From an uncultured Porphyromonadaceae bacterium (lineage in GTDB: Bacteria; Bacteroidota; Bacteroidia; Bacteroidales; Muribaculaceae): DNA of 64,000 nt. Positions 26,603-34,812 of the stretch are shown in pieces; the first letter of the stretch is position 1; each line of letters opens with the position of its first letter. Location of the stretch: contig CALEUL010000049.1 of NCBI GenBank assembly GCA_937921035.1, positions 59,181 through 123,180 on the forward strand, given 5' to 3'. The notes under the pieces were generated by a model. That model was not told the origin of the DNA. It did no database searches and saw only the letters and a program-made list of their open reading frames with translations. A program made the translations under genes and the position numbers.

Positions 26603-27994
26603 ATGCAAAGCTTTATGCGTCGTCACACTGCATTATTCACTATATTCTTCGCGGCTCTGCTTGCTGTTATAAGCGGCAGTGCCTGTTCGGAGCGCAGACA
26701 TGTGGTAGCCGGGCAGACACTGCCCGACACTCTGCGTGCCGTTACACTATATGGCCCGCTGTCATATTTTATTTACCGCGGCGAGGCTATGGGCTACGAT
26801 TATACCCTTCTGGACAGTCTTGCCCGACAGAAAGGTATGGTGCTGGACCTGAAGGTGGTGAAAAGCCTTTCTTCTGCTGTGGCTTTGCTCGATTCCGGCA
26901 AGGTGGACCTTATTGCATACCAGGTTCCCGTTACCGACCATTACAAGAAGCATGTTGTGCCATGCGGACCTGAGAATCTTAACTATCAGGTGCTCGTGCA
27001 GCCGAAAGTGATGGGCGCTCCGCAGATAACCGACATTACACAGCTTGTCGGCAAAGAGGTGTATGTGGAAAAGGACAGCAGGTATTTGCGCCGCATGAAT
27101 AACCTTAACGATGAAATTGGTGGCGGAATAATTGTTACCGAGGTAGACGGTGATACCGTTGTGGCCGAAGATCTTATCGAGATGGTATCCGACGGCGAGA
27201 TTCCATTCACTGTCGTGGACTGCGATGTGGCTAGGCTGAACAAGACATATTTTCCGGATCTCGATGTAGACCTGCCGGTTAGTTTCGAGCAGCGTGCGGC
27301 ATGGGCTGTCGCTCCCGATAAAAAGTGGCTTGCCGATTCTATCGACAGTTGGTTCGAGGGGGCTTCCCCTCAGGAGGTGAACGCCGATTTGCTCAAACGA
27401 TATTTCGAGCAGTCGAAGGCTTCTACACAGATAGACTTCGATTTTTCCAAGGGATATATTTCCAAGTACGACTATCTGTTCAAGAAATATGCCCCCTCGA
27501 TAGGCTGGGACTGGCGTATGCTTGCCGCCCAGGCCTTCGTGGAGAGCCGTTTCAGGCCCAATGCGCGTTCGTGGGTGGGCGCCCGCGGCCTTATGCAGAT
27601 TATGCCGAGCACAGCGCGCGGGTACCGTACAAGTGTATCATCCTTGGGAAATCCAGATGTCAGCCTCAGTGTCGCAACAAAACTTATCCGCGATTTGGAC
27701 AGCTATCTGCAGAAGTATGTTCCTTCCGACAAGGAAAGGCTGAAATTCGTAATGGCAGCCTATAATGTGGGTATTGCCCATGTATACGATGCTATTGCGC
27801 TTGCCGAAAAGTATGGACTCGATCCACAGGTATGGGATGACAACGTATCCAAAGCGATGCTTATGAAAATGAACCCCAAGTACTTCAACGACCCCGTTGT
27901 GAAGTACGGCTACTGCCGCGGTACCGAAACGGTGGCATACGTGAAGGGCATAACGGAATTCTACGAACATGCCCGCCGCGAAATAACAGCATGA
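26603..27994 (+). CDS. MltF-like membrane-bound lytic transglycosylase
   Basis: 463 residues. The N-terminus has a hydrophobic segment and a cysteine at residue 28 (SGSAC) that could be lipidated. Residues about 43-270 form a solute-binding-protein (SBP_bac_3) domain, and residues about 285-450 a lysozyme-like SLT domain. The catalytic glutamate is Glu314 in AFVESRFRPNARS, followed by GARGLMQIMPSTA. Cuts peptidoglycan between MurNAc and GlcNAc, probably at the outer membrane's inner face. The next gene begins 28 bases later. Confidence 0.9.
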   Translation: MQSFMRRHTALFTIFFAALLAVISGSACSERRHVVAGQTLPDTLRAVTLYGPLSYFIYRGEAMGYDYTLLDSLARQKGMVLDLKVVKSLSSAVALLDSGKVDLIAYQVPVTDHYKKHVVPCGPENLNYQVLVQPKVMGAPQITDITQLVGKEVYVEKDSRYLRRMNNLNDEIGGGIIVTEVDGDTVVAEDLIEMVSDGEIPFTVVDCDVARLNKTYFPDLDVDLPVSFEQRAAWAVAPDKKWLADSIDSWFEGASPQEVNADLLKRYFEQSKASTQIDFDFSKGYISKYDYLFKKYAPSIGWDWRMLAAQAFVESRFRPNARSWVGARGLMQIMPSTARGYRTSVSSLGNPDVSLSVATKLIRDLDSYLQKYVPSDKERLKFVMAAYNVGIAHVYDAIALAEKYGLDPQVWDDNVSKAMLMKMNPKYFNDPVVKYGYCRGTETVAYVKGITEFYEHARREITA

Positions 27995-28022
27995 ACTTAT
28001 CATCCATTAATAAATTAGTCTT

Positions 28023-28568
28023 ATGAAAAAATTCGCAAAAACTCTGTTGACCGCAACACTTTGCGTGGCAATGTTTTCCATGAGCAGCTGCATAGGCAGC
28101 TTCACACTCACAAGCCGTCTGAAAGGCTGGAACGACCATGTGGGCAATAAATTCGTGAACGAATTAGTGTTTCTCGGCTTCTGCATCCTGCCTGTCTACG
28201 AGGTTTGTGTGCTCGCCGATGCTCTTGTAATCAACAGCATCGAGTTCTGGAGCGGCAACAATCCTATGGCTAAGAGCGAGAAGGTTATCGACGGCAACGA
28301 CGGCAAATATCTGGTTAAATGCGACGGCAAAGGCTACGATATCATCAGCTGCAACGACGGCTCCAAGGTACGTCTGGATTTCGATGTCCCCACTCAGACG
28401 TGGAGCTATACTGCCGGCGCACAAAGCGGAACACTGTTCCAGTATGTCGACGATACCCACATCAAGCTCCCCGTTAACGGTGGCGCCGACTGGCAGGTTT
28501 TCGAAACCTCCGATGCCGGTATGCTTGCCTATCAGCAGGTGCTGATGCCCATGCTCGCCGCACGCTGA
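28023..28568 (+). CDS. DUF3332-type lipoprotein
   Basis: 181 residues. Signal peptide with lipobox ending SMSSC (Cys23). The conserved start of the mature part (GSFTLTSRLKGWN, then NKFVNELVFLG) fits DUF3332 proteins. A hydrophobic segment follows (FCILPVYEVCVLADALVINSIEFW), then a beta-rich end. Function is unknown. A strong terminator at 28591 closes this transcription run. Confidence 0.8.
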   Translation: MKKFAKTLLTATLCVAMFSMSSCIGSFTLTSRLKGWNDHVGNKFVNELVFLGFCILPVYEVCVLADALVINSIEFWSGNNPMAKSEKVIDGNDGKYLVKCDGKGYDIISCNDGSKVRLDFDVPTQTWSYTAGAQSGTLFQYVDDTHIKLPVNGGADWQVFETSDAGMLAYQQVLMPMLAAR

Positions 28569-28590
28569 TTGTAAGTTATAAAAAATATAG

Positions 28591-28625
28591 CCGGGCACGT
28601 CGCTTTTGCACGTGCCCGGTTTTTA
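28591..28625 (+). terminator. Terminator after the DUF3332 gene
   Basis: Ten-pair stem CCGGGCACGT/ACGTGCCCGG followed by TTTTT. Confidence 0.9.
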
Positions 28626-28655
28626 TACTGTCTGTACGCCTTTTCAAGGTTCTGT

Positions 28656-28685
28656 TAAAAAAGCACGGTTGCCATGAAGCCGTGC
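28656..28685 (-). terminator. Terminator of the NlpC/P60 gene
   Basis: Stem GCACGG/CCGTGC followed by six U on the minus strand, just past the NlpC/P60 stop. Back to back with the plus-strand terminator at 28591. Confidence 0.8.
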
Positions 28686-28689
28686 TAAT

Positions 28690-29358
28690 TTATTTCTTGC
28701 GTTTTTTGTTTTTTATCTGATTGACGAGTTCCTCATATTCCTTGTCGCCGGGGCGCGGGGTATTGTCATCGTCGGGAATGAATTCCGGTTCTTTAGGTAT
28801 CTCCGCAGAGCCTTTGCCGATACCTGGTACACGGCCGGCGGCGTAATAGTGGCGCTGATAGTATTTTTCGTCAAGCGAGCTTATTATCACGCCTTTGCTG
28901 GTGGAGGAATGGATGAATTCGCCATTACCTATATAAACGCCCACATGGCTTACACGGCTTCCCCCGGCTTTGGAGACAAAAAAGACGAGATCGGCCGGAG
29001 CAAGTTCCTTGCGCTTGATTTTTTTGCAGAAATCGCATTGTTCCCGTGAGGAGCGGGGCAGTTTTATGCCTGCTGCGTCTTGGAATACGCGCATCACCAT
29101 ACCCGAACAGTCGGTGCCTTTGCGTTCCTTTCCTCCATAGGCGTACGGGGTGCCGATCCATTTGTGCGCTTCTTTAACCACTGACTTTCGCTTGTTGCTG
29201 TTGCGGTCTTTTTTCTTGTCTTTCGGTCGGTCTTTGTTCTTGTCCTGACGTACAGAGGTTTCATAATCCGGACGGTGCGATGCAACATCCTTATGATGCT
29301 TGCAGCCACTGGCCATTAGCACAGTGATTAACGAAACTATGAGGATAAGACGGTTCAT
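28690..29358 (-). CDS. NlpC/P60-family cell wall hydrolase (C40 peptidase), lipoprotein
   Basis: 222 residues. Lipobox MASGC with Cys19. A basic, low-complexity linker (about 38-60) leads to the NlpC/P60 domain: catalytic Cys84 in GTDCSGMV, His138 in RVSHVGVY and His150 in EFIHSS. The C-terminal tail is charged and disordered-looking. It would cleave stem peptides of peptidoglycan in the periplasm. It stands alone, convergent with the DUF3332 gene. Confidence 0.92.
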   Translation of the reverse strand: MNRLILIVSLITVLMASGCKHHKDVASHRPDYETSVRQDKNKDRPKDKKKDRNSNKRKSVVKEAHKWIGTPYAYGGKERKGTDCSGMVMRVFQDAAGIKLPRSSREQCDFCKKIKRKELAPADLVFFVSKAGGSRVSHVGVYIGNGEFIHSSTSKGVIISSLDEKYYQRHYYAAGRVPGIGKGSAEIPKEPEFIPDDDNTPRPGDKEYEELVNQIKNKKRKK

Positions 29359-29403
29359 AATGCAAATTTAGACAAATCCTTCGAATATACCGTCTTTGCA
29401 TGG

Positions 29404-29438
29404 CATAAAAATACCGGAGACCGAGCGGCCTCCGGTAT
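29404..29438 (-). terminator. Terminator of the leftward glycerophosphodiesterase operon
   Basis: Nine-pair stem ATACCGGAG/CTCCGGTAT followed by five U on the minus strand, 19 bases past the last gene. Confidence 0.85.
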
Positions 29439-29456
29439 CATATGGGTGCTGTCTCT

Positions 29457-30221
29457 TTATTTTTTAAGCATTTTCTGGAGCGTTTCAGGCTCGTTGGTGG
29501 TGATGAAGTCGGCCTGGTAGTCGATGCAGCGCTGCATTTCCTCGGGGCTGTCGACGGTCCACACGTTAACGGTGAGCCCTTTGTCATGGCAACGTTCCAC
29601 CCAGTCGGGATTAGCCTTGAACACATTGTAGTGGTAGTCCACGCCGGTGCCCTTCATGAATTTTATCTGTTCGGGAATCCAGTCGCCGGTGAGGTATTGC
29701 ACGCTGGTGCCTTTGGGCGCTGCCTTGATAAGATTCTTGAAGCCGTTTTTGGAGAAGGTGATGTAGTCTATACGGTCGGTGAGGCCGTAAACACGGGCAA
29801 GGCGTACAATCTCCTTCACGGCCCAGCTTTCGAGGGCGTTGTTGTCGAAGGGCTTCAGTTCTACAACCAGACGGGTTTTCAGTGGTATGGCGGCGCGGAA
29901 GTATTCTTCGAGGGTGGGAATGTACTCGCCGTTCTGCAGTTTCTGCTGCAAGATAACCTTGGCGGGAGTCGTCTGGATGTTCAGGCCGTTTATCACGCCG
30001 TCGTGGTTTACGACGAGAACGCTGTCTGGGGTCGACCATACATCAAACTCGCTGCCGTAGCAGCCTATCGAGTCCGCCTTTACGAGGGCGCGGATAGAAT
30101 TTTGTGCCGAGCCGGGCGCTTTCCAGTAGCCGCGGTGCGCAACTACGTGGGTTTCCGCATTCATTGCGGACGCGCCTAAGAAAACGGCGGCTGCCGCAAG
30201 GAAAAGTTTTGTGAATTTCAT
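29457..30221 (-). CDS. Secreted glycerophosphodiester phosphodiesterase, paralog 1
   Basis: 254 residues with a signal peptide (1-22). GDPD-family TIM barrel with the catalytic pattern His29-Arg30 (VAHRGYW), Glu58 and Asp60 (SEFDVW) and His73 (VVNHD). It would split glycerophosphodiesters to glycerol-3-phosphate and an alcohol in the periplasm. Last gene of the operon glpR-phosphoesterase-GDPD-GDPD, 12 bases after its close paralog. The segment GSAQNSIRALVKADSIGCY is the same in paralog 2, so they arose by tandem duplication. Confidence 0.93.
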   Translation of the reverse strand: MKFTKLFLAAAAVFLGASAMNAETHVVAHRGYWKAPGSAQNSIRALVKADSIGCYGSEFDVWSTPDSVLVVNHDGVINGLNIQTTPAKVILQQKLQNGEYIPTLEEYFRAAIPLKTRLVVELKPFDNNALESWAVKEIVRLARVYGLTDRIDYITFSKNGFKNLIKAAPKGTSVQYLTGDWIPEQIKFMKGTGVDYHYNVFKANPDWVERCHDKGLTVNVWTVDSPEEMQRCIDYQADFITTNEPETLQKMLKK

Positions 30222-30233
30222 ATTGCGCGTAGA

Positions 30234-31010
30234 TTATTTTTTCTTGTTTTTCTTGAGCATTTTCTGAAGGCCCTCGGGGTCGTTGGTGGTGATGAAGTCC
30301 ACACCGTTGTCGATGCACCATTTCATATCCTCGGGCTTGTTTACGGTCCATACATTCACTGTCAGGCCGAGGTCGTGGCACTGCTGGATCCATTCGGGGT
30401 GCTTGCGCATAACCTTGATGCTGTAGTCTATGCCGGAGCCGTTGTCGAATTTCACCTGTTCCGGAATATAGTCGCCGCTGAGGTATTGTACCGACGCGCC
30501 TTCGGGTGCGTTTTTAACCAATTGCAGGAATCCGTTTTTAGAGAATGTGATGTAATCCGTGCGGTTCTCCAGCCCGAAGCGTTTTACCATAGCGAGAAGG
30601 CTGTCTACGGCCACTCGGTCGTTATGGTTGCTGTTGTGAGATTTAAGCTCGAGAACAAGGCGCGTTTTTAGGCCTTGCGCTGTCTGTAGGTACTGCTCCA
30701 GCGTGGGGATGTATTCGCCATTGGCAAGCTTTTCTTTCAGAACTACTTCCGCAGGAGATGTCTCTATTACCACGTCGTTGATTTTGGGGTCGTGGTTAAC
30801 TACGAGTACGCCGTCCTGAGTGCGCCAGATATCAAATTCGGAAGCGTAGCATCCGATAGAGTCGGCTTTAACGAGGGCGCGGATCGAATTCTGTGCCGAG
30901 CCGGTTGTGTCCCAGTAGCCGCGGTGTGCGATAACCTTGGGTTGTGCCTGCATCATGGCAGTGCCGAGAAGAAGGGCCGAAACAGCAATTATGCTTTTTG
31001 CAAGTTTCAT
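30234..31010 (-). CDS. Secreted glycerophosphodiester phosphodiesterase, paralog 2
   Basis: 258 residues with a signal peptide (1-22, ending QAQ). The same GDPD catalytic set is present: HRGYW near residue 30, SEFDIW, and VVNHD. A basic tail (KKNKKK) ends the protein. It lies 45 bases after the metallophosphoesterase and 12 bases before paralog 1. Paralogs may differ in the alcohol group accepted, but nothing in the sequence shows which. Confidence 0.93.
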   Translation of the reverse strand: MKLAKSIIAVSALLLGTAMMQAQPKVIAHRGYWDTTGSAQNSIRALVKADSIGCYASEFDIWRTQDGVLVVNHDPKINDVVIETSPAEVVLKEKLANGEYIPTLEQYLQTAQGLKTRLVLELKSHNSNHNDRVAVDSLLAMVKRFGLENRTDYITFSKNGFLQLVKNAPEGASVQYLSGDYIPEQVKFDNGSGIDYSIKVMRKHPEWIQQCHDLGLTVNVWTVNKPEDMKWCIDNGVDFITTNDPEGLQKMLKKNKKK

Positions 31011-31055
31011 TTTGTTGGTTTTAGTGTTGATGTATAGGGAGGTTTAGGTTTATTA

Positions 31056-32534
31056 TTATTCCGGATTGGCGAGCGTCGATGTGTATACGTTGCCGAAATT
31101 GTCGGTTGCCCGTACGCTCACAGTTTTCCAGCCGTCGGAAGGTTTGTACAGGAATATGTGTGTGTTGTTCAGAATGGGTCTGGAACCGGCATGGTTTGCC
31201 GGAAAGGTGCCTTTCTTGCCGGTGAGGTGGGCCACAAGGCCCGGATCGCGTGCGGGCGTGCCCGATGCAGCTTTTTCGGCGTCGAGTTTTGTCCATTTGC
31301 CGTCTTCACAAACCTCTATCGTCCAGCGCGGGTCCCACGACCATATGTTTATGGCGATTTTGTCGTACGGATCGCCGGCCTTTGCTTCCGGTTGCCACAG
31401 CACTGCCTCCGAAGGTGCGTAGAGTCGCATCTGGTAGTTGCGTGGCTCCCGGATGCCTTTGTAATACTTGTCTGTCAGCTTGCCGTCCGAAAAATGGAAC
31501 ACTCCGTAGCCTTGAGGTGAACCGTCGTTGCATATCGGGTACCAGAACGCGCCGTTGACAGCGCCGAGGGTGTTGTCCGTTATGTTGTCGCCAATCAGTG
31601 TCGTATTATTGTTGTGCGTGTGGCCCGACAGAATCTGTACGTCGGCGAAGGGGCGTACGGCGTCGTAGAAATTGTCGCCGTTCACCATGCGGTATTCAGG
31701 CTTGTTTCGGCGCACTGTGGGGGAGTGCATGGCAACAATCAGCGTTTTGTCCTTGCTCACGTGTTCAAGGTCTTTCCTGAGCCATTCAAGCTGGCTGTCG
31801 GTAATGCCGCAGCGATAGTCGTTGCGGTTTTTCTCGCCACTGTAGATAATGTTGTCCAAGGCCACGATGTGGCAGCCGCCGATGTTCAGCGAGTAATATG
31901 TCGGGCCCATGTTGTCGCGGTATTCGCGGTCGGATTCAGTATCGCCTTTGGTAAGTTCGTTGTGGTCGTGGTTGCCTATAACCGACAGTACCGGTATGCC
32001 AAGGCGGTCTATCTGCTCGTTGTACAGCCCGTAGAAGTCGGGATTGTTCCACACAAGGTCGCCGAGGCTGATACCGTACACTTTTCCTGTGTAGCCGCCC
32101 ACCGAGTCAACCATCAGCGGCATAACAGTGTCGCGGAGGTCGGTGTAATCTTTCTTGAAGCCGATTTGTACGTCGGCAAGGGCAATAAGTGTCCAGTCGT
32201 TTATCCCGTCGCCGGCTTTCAGTTCAAAATCGGCAGTCGCGCGCGCAGCGCTGCTGTCTATTGCTTTGTAAAATGCCGGCCGCCCGTTTTTAAGAGGTAC
32301 TTCGCAGTCAGACGGTACCGAAACGAAAACATACTGGCGTCCGTCTGTCGTCATGCTGTAGGTGCCGCGGCTGTCGGTAACGACAACATTGTCGCCGTCG
32401 CTGACTACAACGCCCTGGCGCGGTTTACCGTCTACGGTAACTATACCTGTAAGGTTGGTGGCGAAAGCTATTCCAGGGCACGAGAGCGCAACCAGTAGCA
32501 GTGCCGGTATCTGTTTTTTTAGGGGATATTGCAT
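31056..32534 (-). CDS. Secreted calcineurin-like metallophosphoesterase
   Basis: 492 residues with a signal peptide (about 1-25). An N-terminal carboxypeptidase-regulatory-like beta domain (GIVTVDGKPRQGVVVSDG) precedes the metallophosphoesterase core and a C-terminal beta domain (Metallophos_N/Metallophos_C architecture). Metal motifs: D-V-Q in IALADVQIG, GDLVW, GNHDHNE, MHSPTV and SGHTH. The first motif has Gln instead of the usual His, as in ADP-ribose/CDP-alcohol diphosphatases. Its start codon overlaps the glpR stop (TAATG), so the two are translationally coupled. It shares its architecture with the protein at 55066-57039. Confidence 0.88.
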   Translation of the reverse strand: MQYPLKKQIPALLLVALSCPGIAFATNLTGIVTVDGKPRQGVVVSDGDNVVVTDSRGTYSMTTDGRQYVFVSVPSDCEVPLKNGRPAFYKAIDSSAARATADFELKAGDGINDWTLIALADVQIGFKKDYTDLRDTVMPLMVDSVGGYTGKVYGISLGDLVWNNPDFYGLYNEQIDRLGIPVLSVIGNHDHNELTKGDTESDREYRDNMGPTYYSLNIGGCHIVALDNIIYSGEKNRNDYRCGITDSQLEWLRKDLEHVSKDKTLIVAMHSPTVRRNKPEYRMVNGDNFYDAVRPFADVQILSGHTHNNNTTLIGDNITDNTLGAVNGAFWYPICNDGSPQGYGVFHFSDGKLTDKYYKGIREPRNYQMRLYAPSEAVLWQPEAKAGDPYDKIAINIWSWDPRWTIEVCEDGKWTKLDAEKAASGTPARDPGLVAHLTGKKGTFPANHAGSRPILNNTHIFLYKPSDGWKTVSVRATDNFGNVYTSTLANPE

Positions 32535-33361
32535 TATTCGTTTGTCTTTTTTAGAGCTTCAAAGGGTTGGCTTACGGGAGCCGGCTTGGGTTTGTCCAGA
32601 TTTACAATGTGCAGTTCCACTCCGCGGTCCTCGATGGCGTATGCTATCTTGTCGGGAATGTTGGAGTCGGTGATTATCATGTCTATCTCGTCGAGGTCGG
32701 CGATTTTGCTGAAGCCTCGGCGCCGGAACTTGGACGAGTCGGCAAGCACAATGGTTTTCTGTGCCGTTGCCATCATGGCGCGGTTCAGGTCAGATTCGCG
32801 CATGTCGGTGGTGGTGATTCCGAAATCAATGTCTATGCCGTCAACGCCAATAAAAAGTTTGCTGCACGAAAATTCCTTCAGAGGAGCTTCGGCGAATTTC
32901 CCAACCGTCGATAGGCTGCTCTGGCGCATGGTTCCGCCAAGCTGTATAAGGTCGATGGAATCATCGGCTCCAAGTAGTTCCGATACTTTCAGCGATGCCG
33001 AAATAACCGTAAGCCTGTGTATGGGGCGGATGCAGCGTGCAAATGCCAGGACCGTGGTTCCGGATGCTATGATTATGGAGTCGTCCTTCGTTATCAGCGT
33101 GTTGGCAAACTGGCCGATAAGGGCTTTTTCGTGGCGTGCGAGGTTTTCTTTCTCGATTATCGACCGGTTGGTGGTGTACGGGTCAATCAGAATGGCGCGG
33201 CCGTGGCTGCGGTACAGTCTGTGGTTCTGTTCAAGCTCGTTCAGGTCCTTGCGGATGGTAACGGCAGAGACATCCAGCAGTAGCGACAGATTAGCCACTG
33301 TGATAGATTCGTGCTTAATCAGTGTTTCCAGGATAAGATTATGGCGTTCTTCCTTAGTCAT
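32534..33361 (-). CDS. glpR: DeoR/GlpR-family transcriptional regulator
   Basis: 275 residues. N-terminal DeoR winged helix-turn-helix (ERHNLILETL, then VANLSLLLDVSAVTIRKDL) and C-terminal DeoR sugar-phosphate sensor domain with GTTVLAFAR and DSSKFRRRGF. Its place between the glycerophosphodiesterase operon it heads and the divergent glp operon suggests it senses glycerol-3-phosphate and represses both. The name is by context; other DeoR regulators sense different sugar phosphates. Confidence 0.85.
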   Translation of the reverse strand: MTKEERHNLILETLIKHESITVANLSLLLDVSAVTIRKDLNELEQNHRLYRSHGRAILIDPYTTNRSIIEKENLARHEKALIGQFANTLITKDDSIIIASGTTVLAFARCIRPIHRLTVISASLKVSELLGADDSIDLIQLGGTMRQSSLSTVGKFAEAPLKEFSCSKLFIGVDGIDIDFGITTTDMRESDLNRAMMATAQKTIVLADSSKFRRRGFSKIADLDEIDMIITDSNIPDKIAYAIEDRGVELHIVNLDKPKPAPVSQPFEALKKTNE

Positions 33362-33410
33362 GGCTTTAAGGGGAGAATGAAATGTGTCGATGCTTAGTTT
33401 ATATTCAGTG

Positions 33411-33418
33411 CAAAAATA
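33411..33418 (-). promoter_or_regulatory. -7 promoter box of the glpR operon
   Basis: TATTTTTG on the minus strand, 50 bases before the glpR ATG, within very AT-rich DNA. No clear -33 box. Confidence 0.45.
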
Positions 33419-33494
33419 TGAAAAATTTTTAATAAATTAATAATATCCTTGCCGTTAATTTCGCTTGTTAATTATGTTAATGTTATGTGGCCTC

Positions 33495-33530
33495 TAAAAA
33501 TATATCCGCGCCGTTGTCTCCGGCGCGGAT
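33495..33530 (-). terminator. Terminator of the third glycerophosphodiesterase gene
   Basis: Ten-pair stem ATCCGCGCCG/CGGCGCGGAT, followed on the minus strand by an AU-rich stretch with five U, 80 bases past the stop codon. Confidence 0.75.
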
Positions 33531-33610
33531 TTGAATCCTGTTGCGTTTACAGGATGTTGTGTTATAGACCTGTGCTGTTTTCAGAATAGAGTGGTTGCTA
33601 AAGTCAGTTT

Positions 33611-34378
33611 CTATCTGTTTCCTGTCATTGTCATGTGGAGTACTGGGTCGTTCGACGTAACGAAATCGGCCCCGTTGTCAAGGCACCACTGGAAATCTTC
33701 TGCGGATGTTATCGTCCATACGCCGACGGTAAGCCCGAGCGAGCGGGCGCGGGTAATCCATTCCGGATGTTCCTTGAGTACGGTAATCTTATAGTCGATG
33801 CCTGTTATTCCCATCATCTTGGCCTGCTCGGGAAGGTAATCGCCCTTGGGGTACTGGATGGATGTGCCTTTCGGTGCCCGCTTGATGCATTCCAGTATGC
33901 CGTTTTTAGAGAACAGCACGTAGCCGACGCGGTCTTCGAGGCCCATTTCGCGTACCATGTCGATTGTGCGGCGGATGGCCGCGCGTTCGGTGGAGTTGCT
34001 GTCGTGGGATTTTATTTCAACTATTAAATCGATATCGAGAGGTTTCGCCACGCTAAGATATTCCCGCAATGTAGGCAGATTCTCTCCGTTGGCCAGCTTC
34101 TGGGCGCAGACAACATCGGATGTGGAATGTTCCATCGATACCCCGTTGTACGTCGCGTCGTGGTTCACAACCAGAACGCTGTCGCTTGTCATCCATACAT
34201 CGAATTCGCTCGCCCTGCAGCCGACGGAGTCGGCCTTTACAAGCGCTGCAATAGAATTTTGAGCCGAGCCCGGCACGTTCCACAGTCCACGGTGCGCTAT
34301 AACGACCGGTTGGGAAGCAAAGCTGATTGCGGCGTCGAGGGCCAAGGCTACGGCGGCAGTCAAAATTCCGGTTTTCAT
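33611..34378 (-). CDS. Secreted glycerophosphodiester phosphodiesterase, paralog 3
   Basis: 255 residues with a signal peptide (about 1-21). GDPD catalytic residues are present in HRGLW, SEFDVW and VVNHD. It differs more from paralogs 1 and 2 than they do from each other. It has its own promoter (34489-34458, minus strand) and terminator, separate from the glpR operon. The direct repeats at 34481-34518 overlap this promoter, suggesting regulation together with the glp operon. Confidence 0.92.
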   Translation of the reverse strand: MKTGILTAAVALALDAAISFASQPVVIAHRGLWNVPGSAQNSIAALVKADSVGCRASEFDVWMTSDSVLVVNHDATYNGVSMEHSTSDVVCAQKLANGENLPTLREYLSVAKPLDIDLIVEIKSHDSNSTERAAIRRTIDMVREMGLEDRVGYVLFSKNGILECIKRAPKGTSIQYPKGDYLPEQAKMMGITGIDYKITVLKEHPEWITRARSLGLTVGVWTITSAEDFQWCLDNGADFVTSNDPVLHMTMTGNR

Positions 34379-34457
34379 GTGGTAGGTTGAAGGGAAAAGG
34401 ATTGGGTTTCTTGAGTGTCCTTGTTTGGATTGAAGGGCTTGGAGCCCTTTACGCCTG

Positions 34458-34489
34458 CAAAGTTAGACATTTTTTCGAACTTACACAAA
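34458..34489 (-). promoter_or_regulatory. Promoter of glycerophosphodiesterase paralog 3
   Basis: Minus strand TTTG (34489-34486), exactly 20 bases, TAACTTTG (34465-34458): a perfect match. The -33 box lies inside the first direct repeat described next. Confidence 0.75.
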
Positions 34490-34518
34490 AATTTGAACGA
34501 AAAATTACACCGAAATTT
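34481..34518. promoter_or_regulatory. Candidate operator: two 14-base direct repeats
   Basis: TTACACAAAAATTT (34481-34494) and TTACACCGAAATTT (34505-34518), 24 bases start to start. The first covers the -33 box of the paralog 3 promoter. GlpR-type regulators bind repeated sites, so this is a reasonable operator guess. The rest of the 434-base gap holds AT-rich DNA and the glp promoter at 34668. Confidence 0.4.
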
Positions 34519-34667
34519 CATTATGCTAAATTTTATGCCTTGTTTGCTTTCGTTTCGAAACATCCTTAAAATATTATAATTTTTACATAATGCCTGTAAT
34601 TTATTAATATATAATAAGGTAACTATTTCGCTGCTTCTGTTGTTATAAAAATATTATACGATACCAC

Positions 34668-34698
34668 TTTGTTATATGTGAAAAAATATATACTTTTG
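34668..34698 (+). promoter_or_regulatory. Promoter of the glpABC-GH97-glpT operon
   Basis: TTTG (34668-34671), 19 bases, TACTTTTG (34691-34698). It predicts a leader of about 110 bases before the glpA ATG. Confidence 0.75.
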
Positions 34699-34812
34699 TA
34701 TCGAAATAAGCCACGGTATCTCCGGCAGGTCGGAAGCATTGTTCCGAAATGCCCGTTGTCGGTATACATACTTTGAAACACAATAATCCTTAACCTTATT
34801 GCCTTTGGCCAA

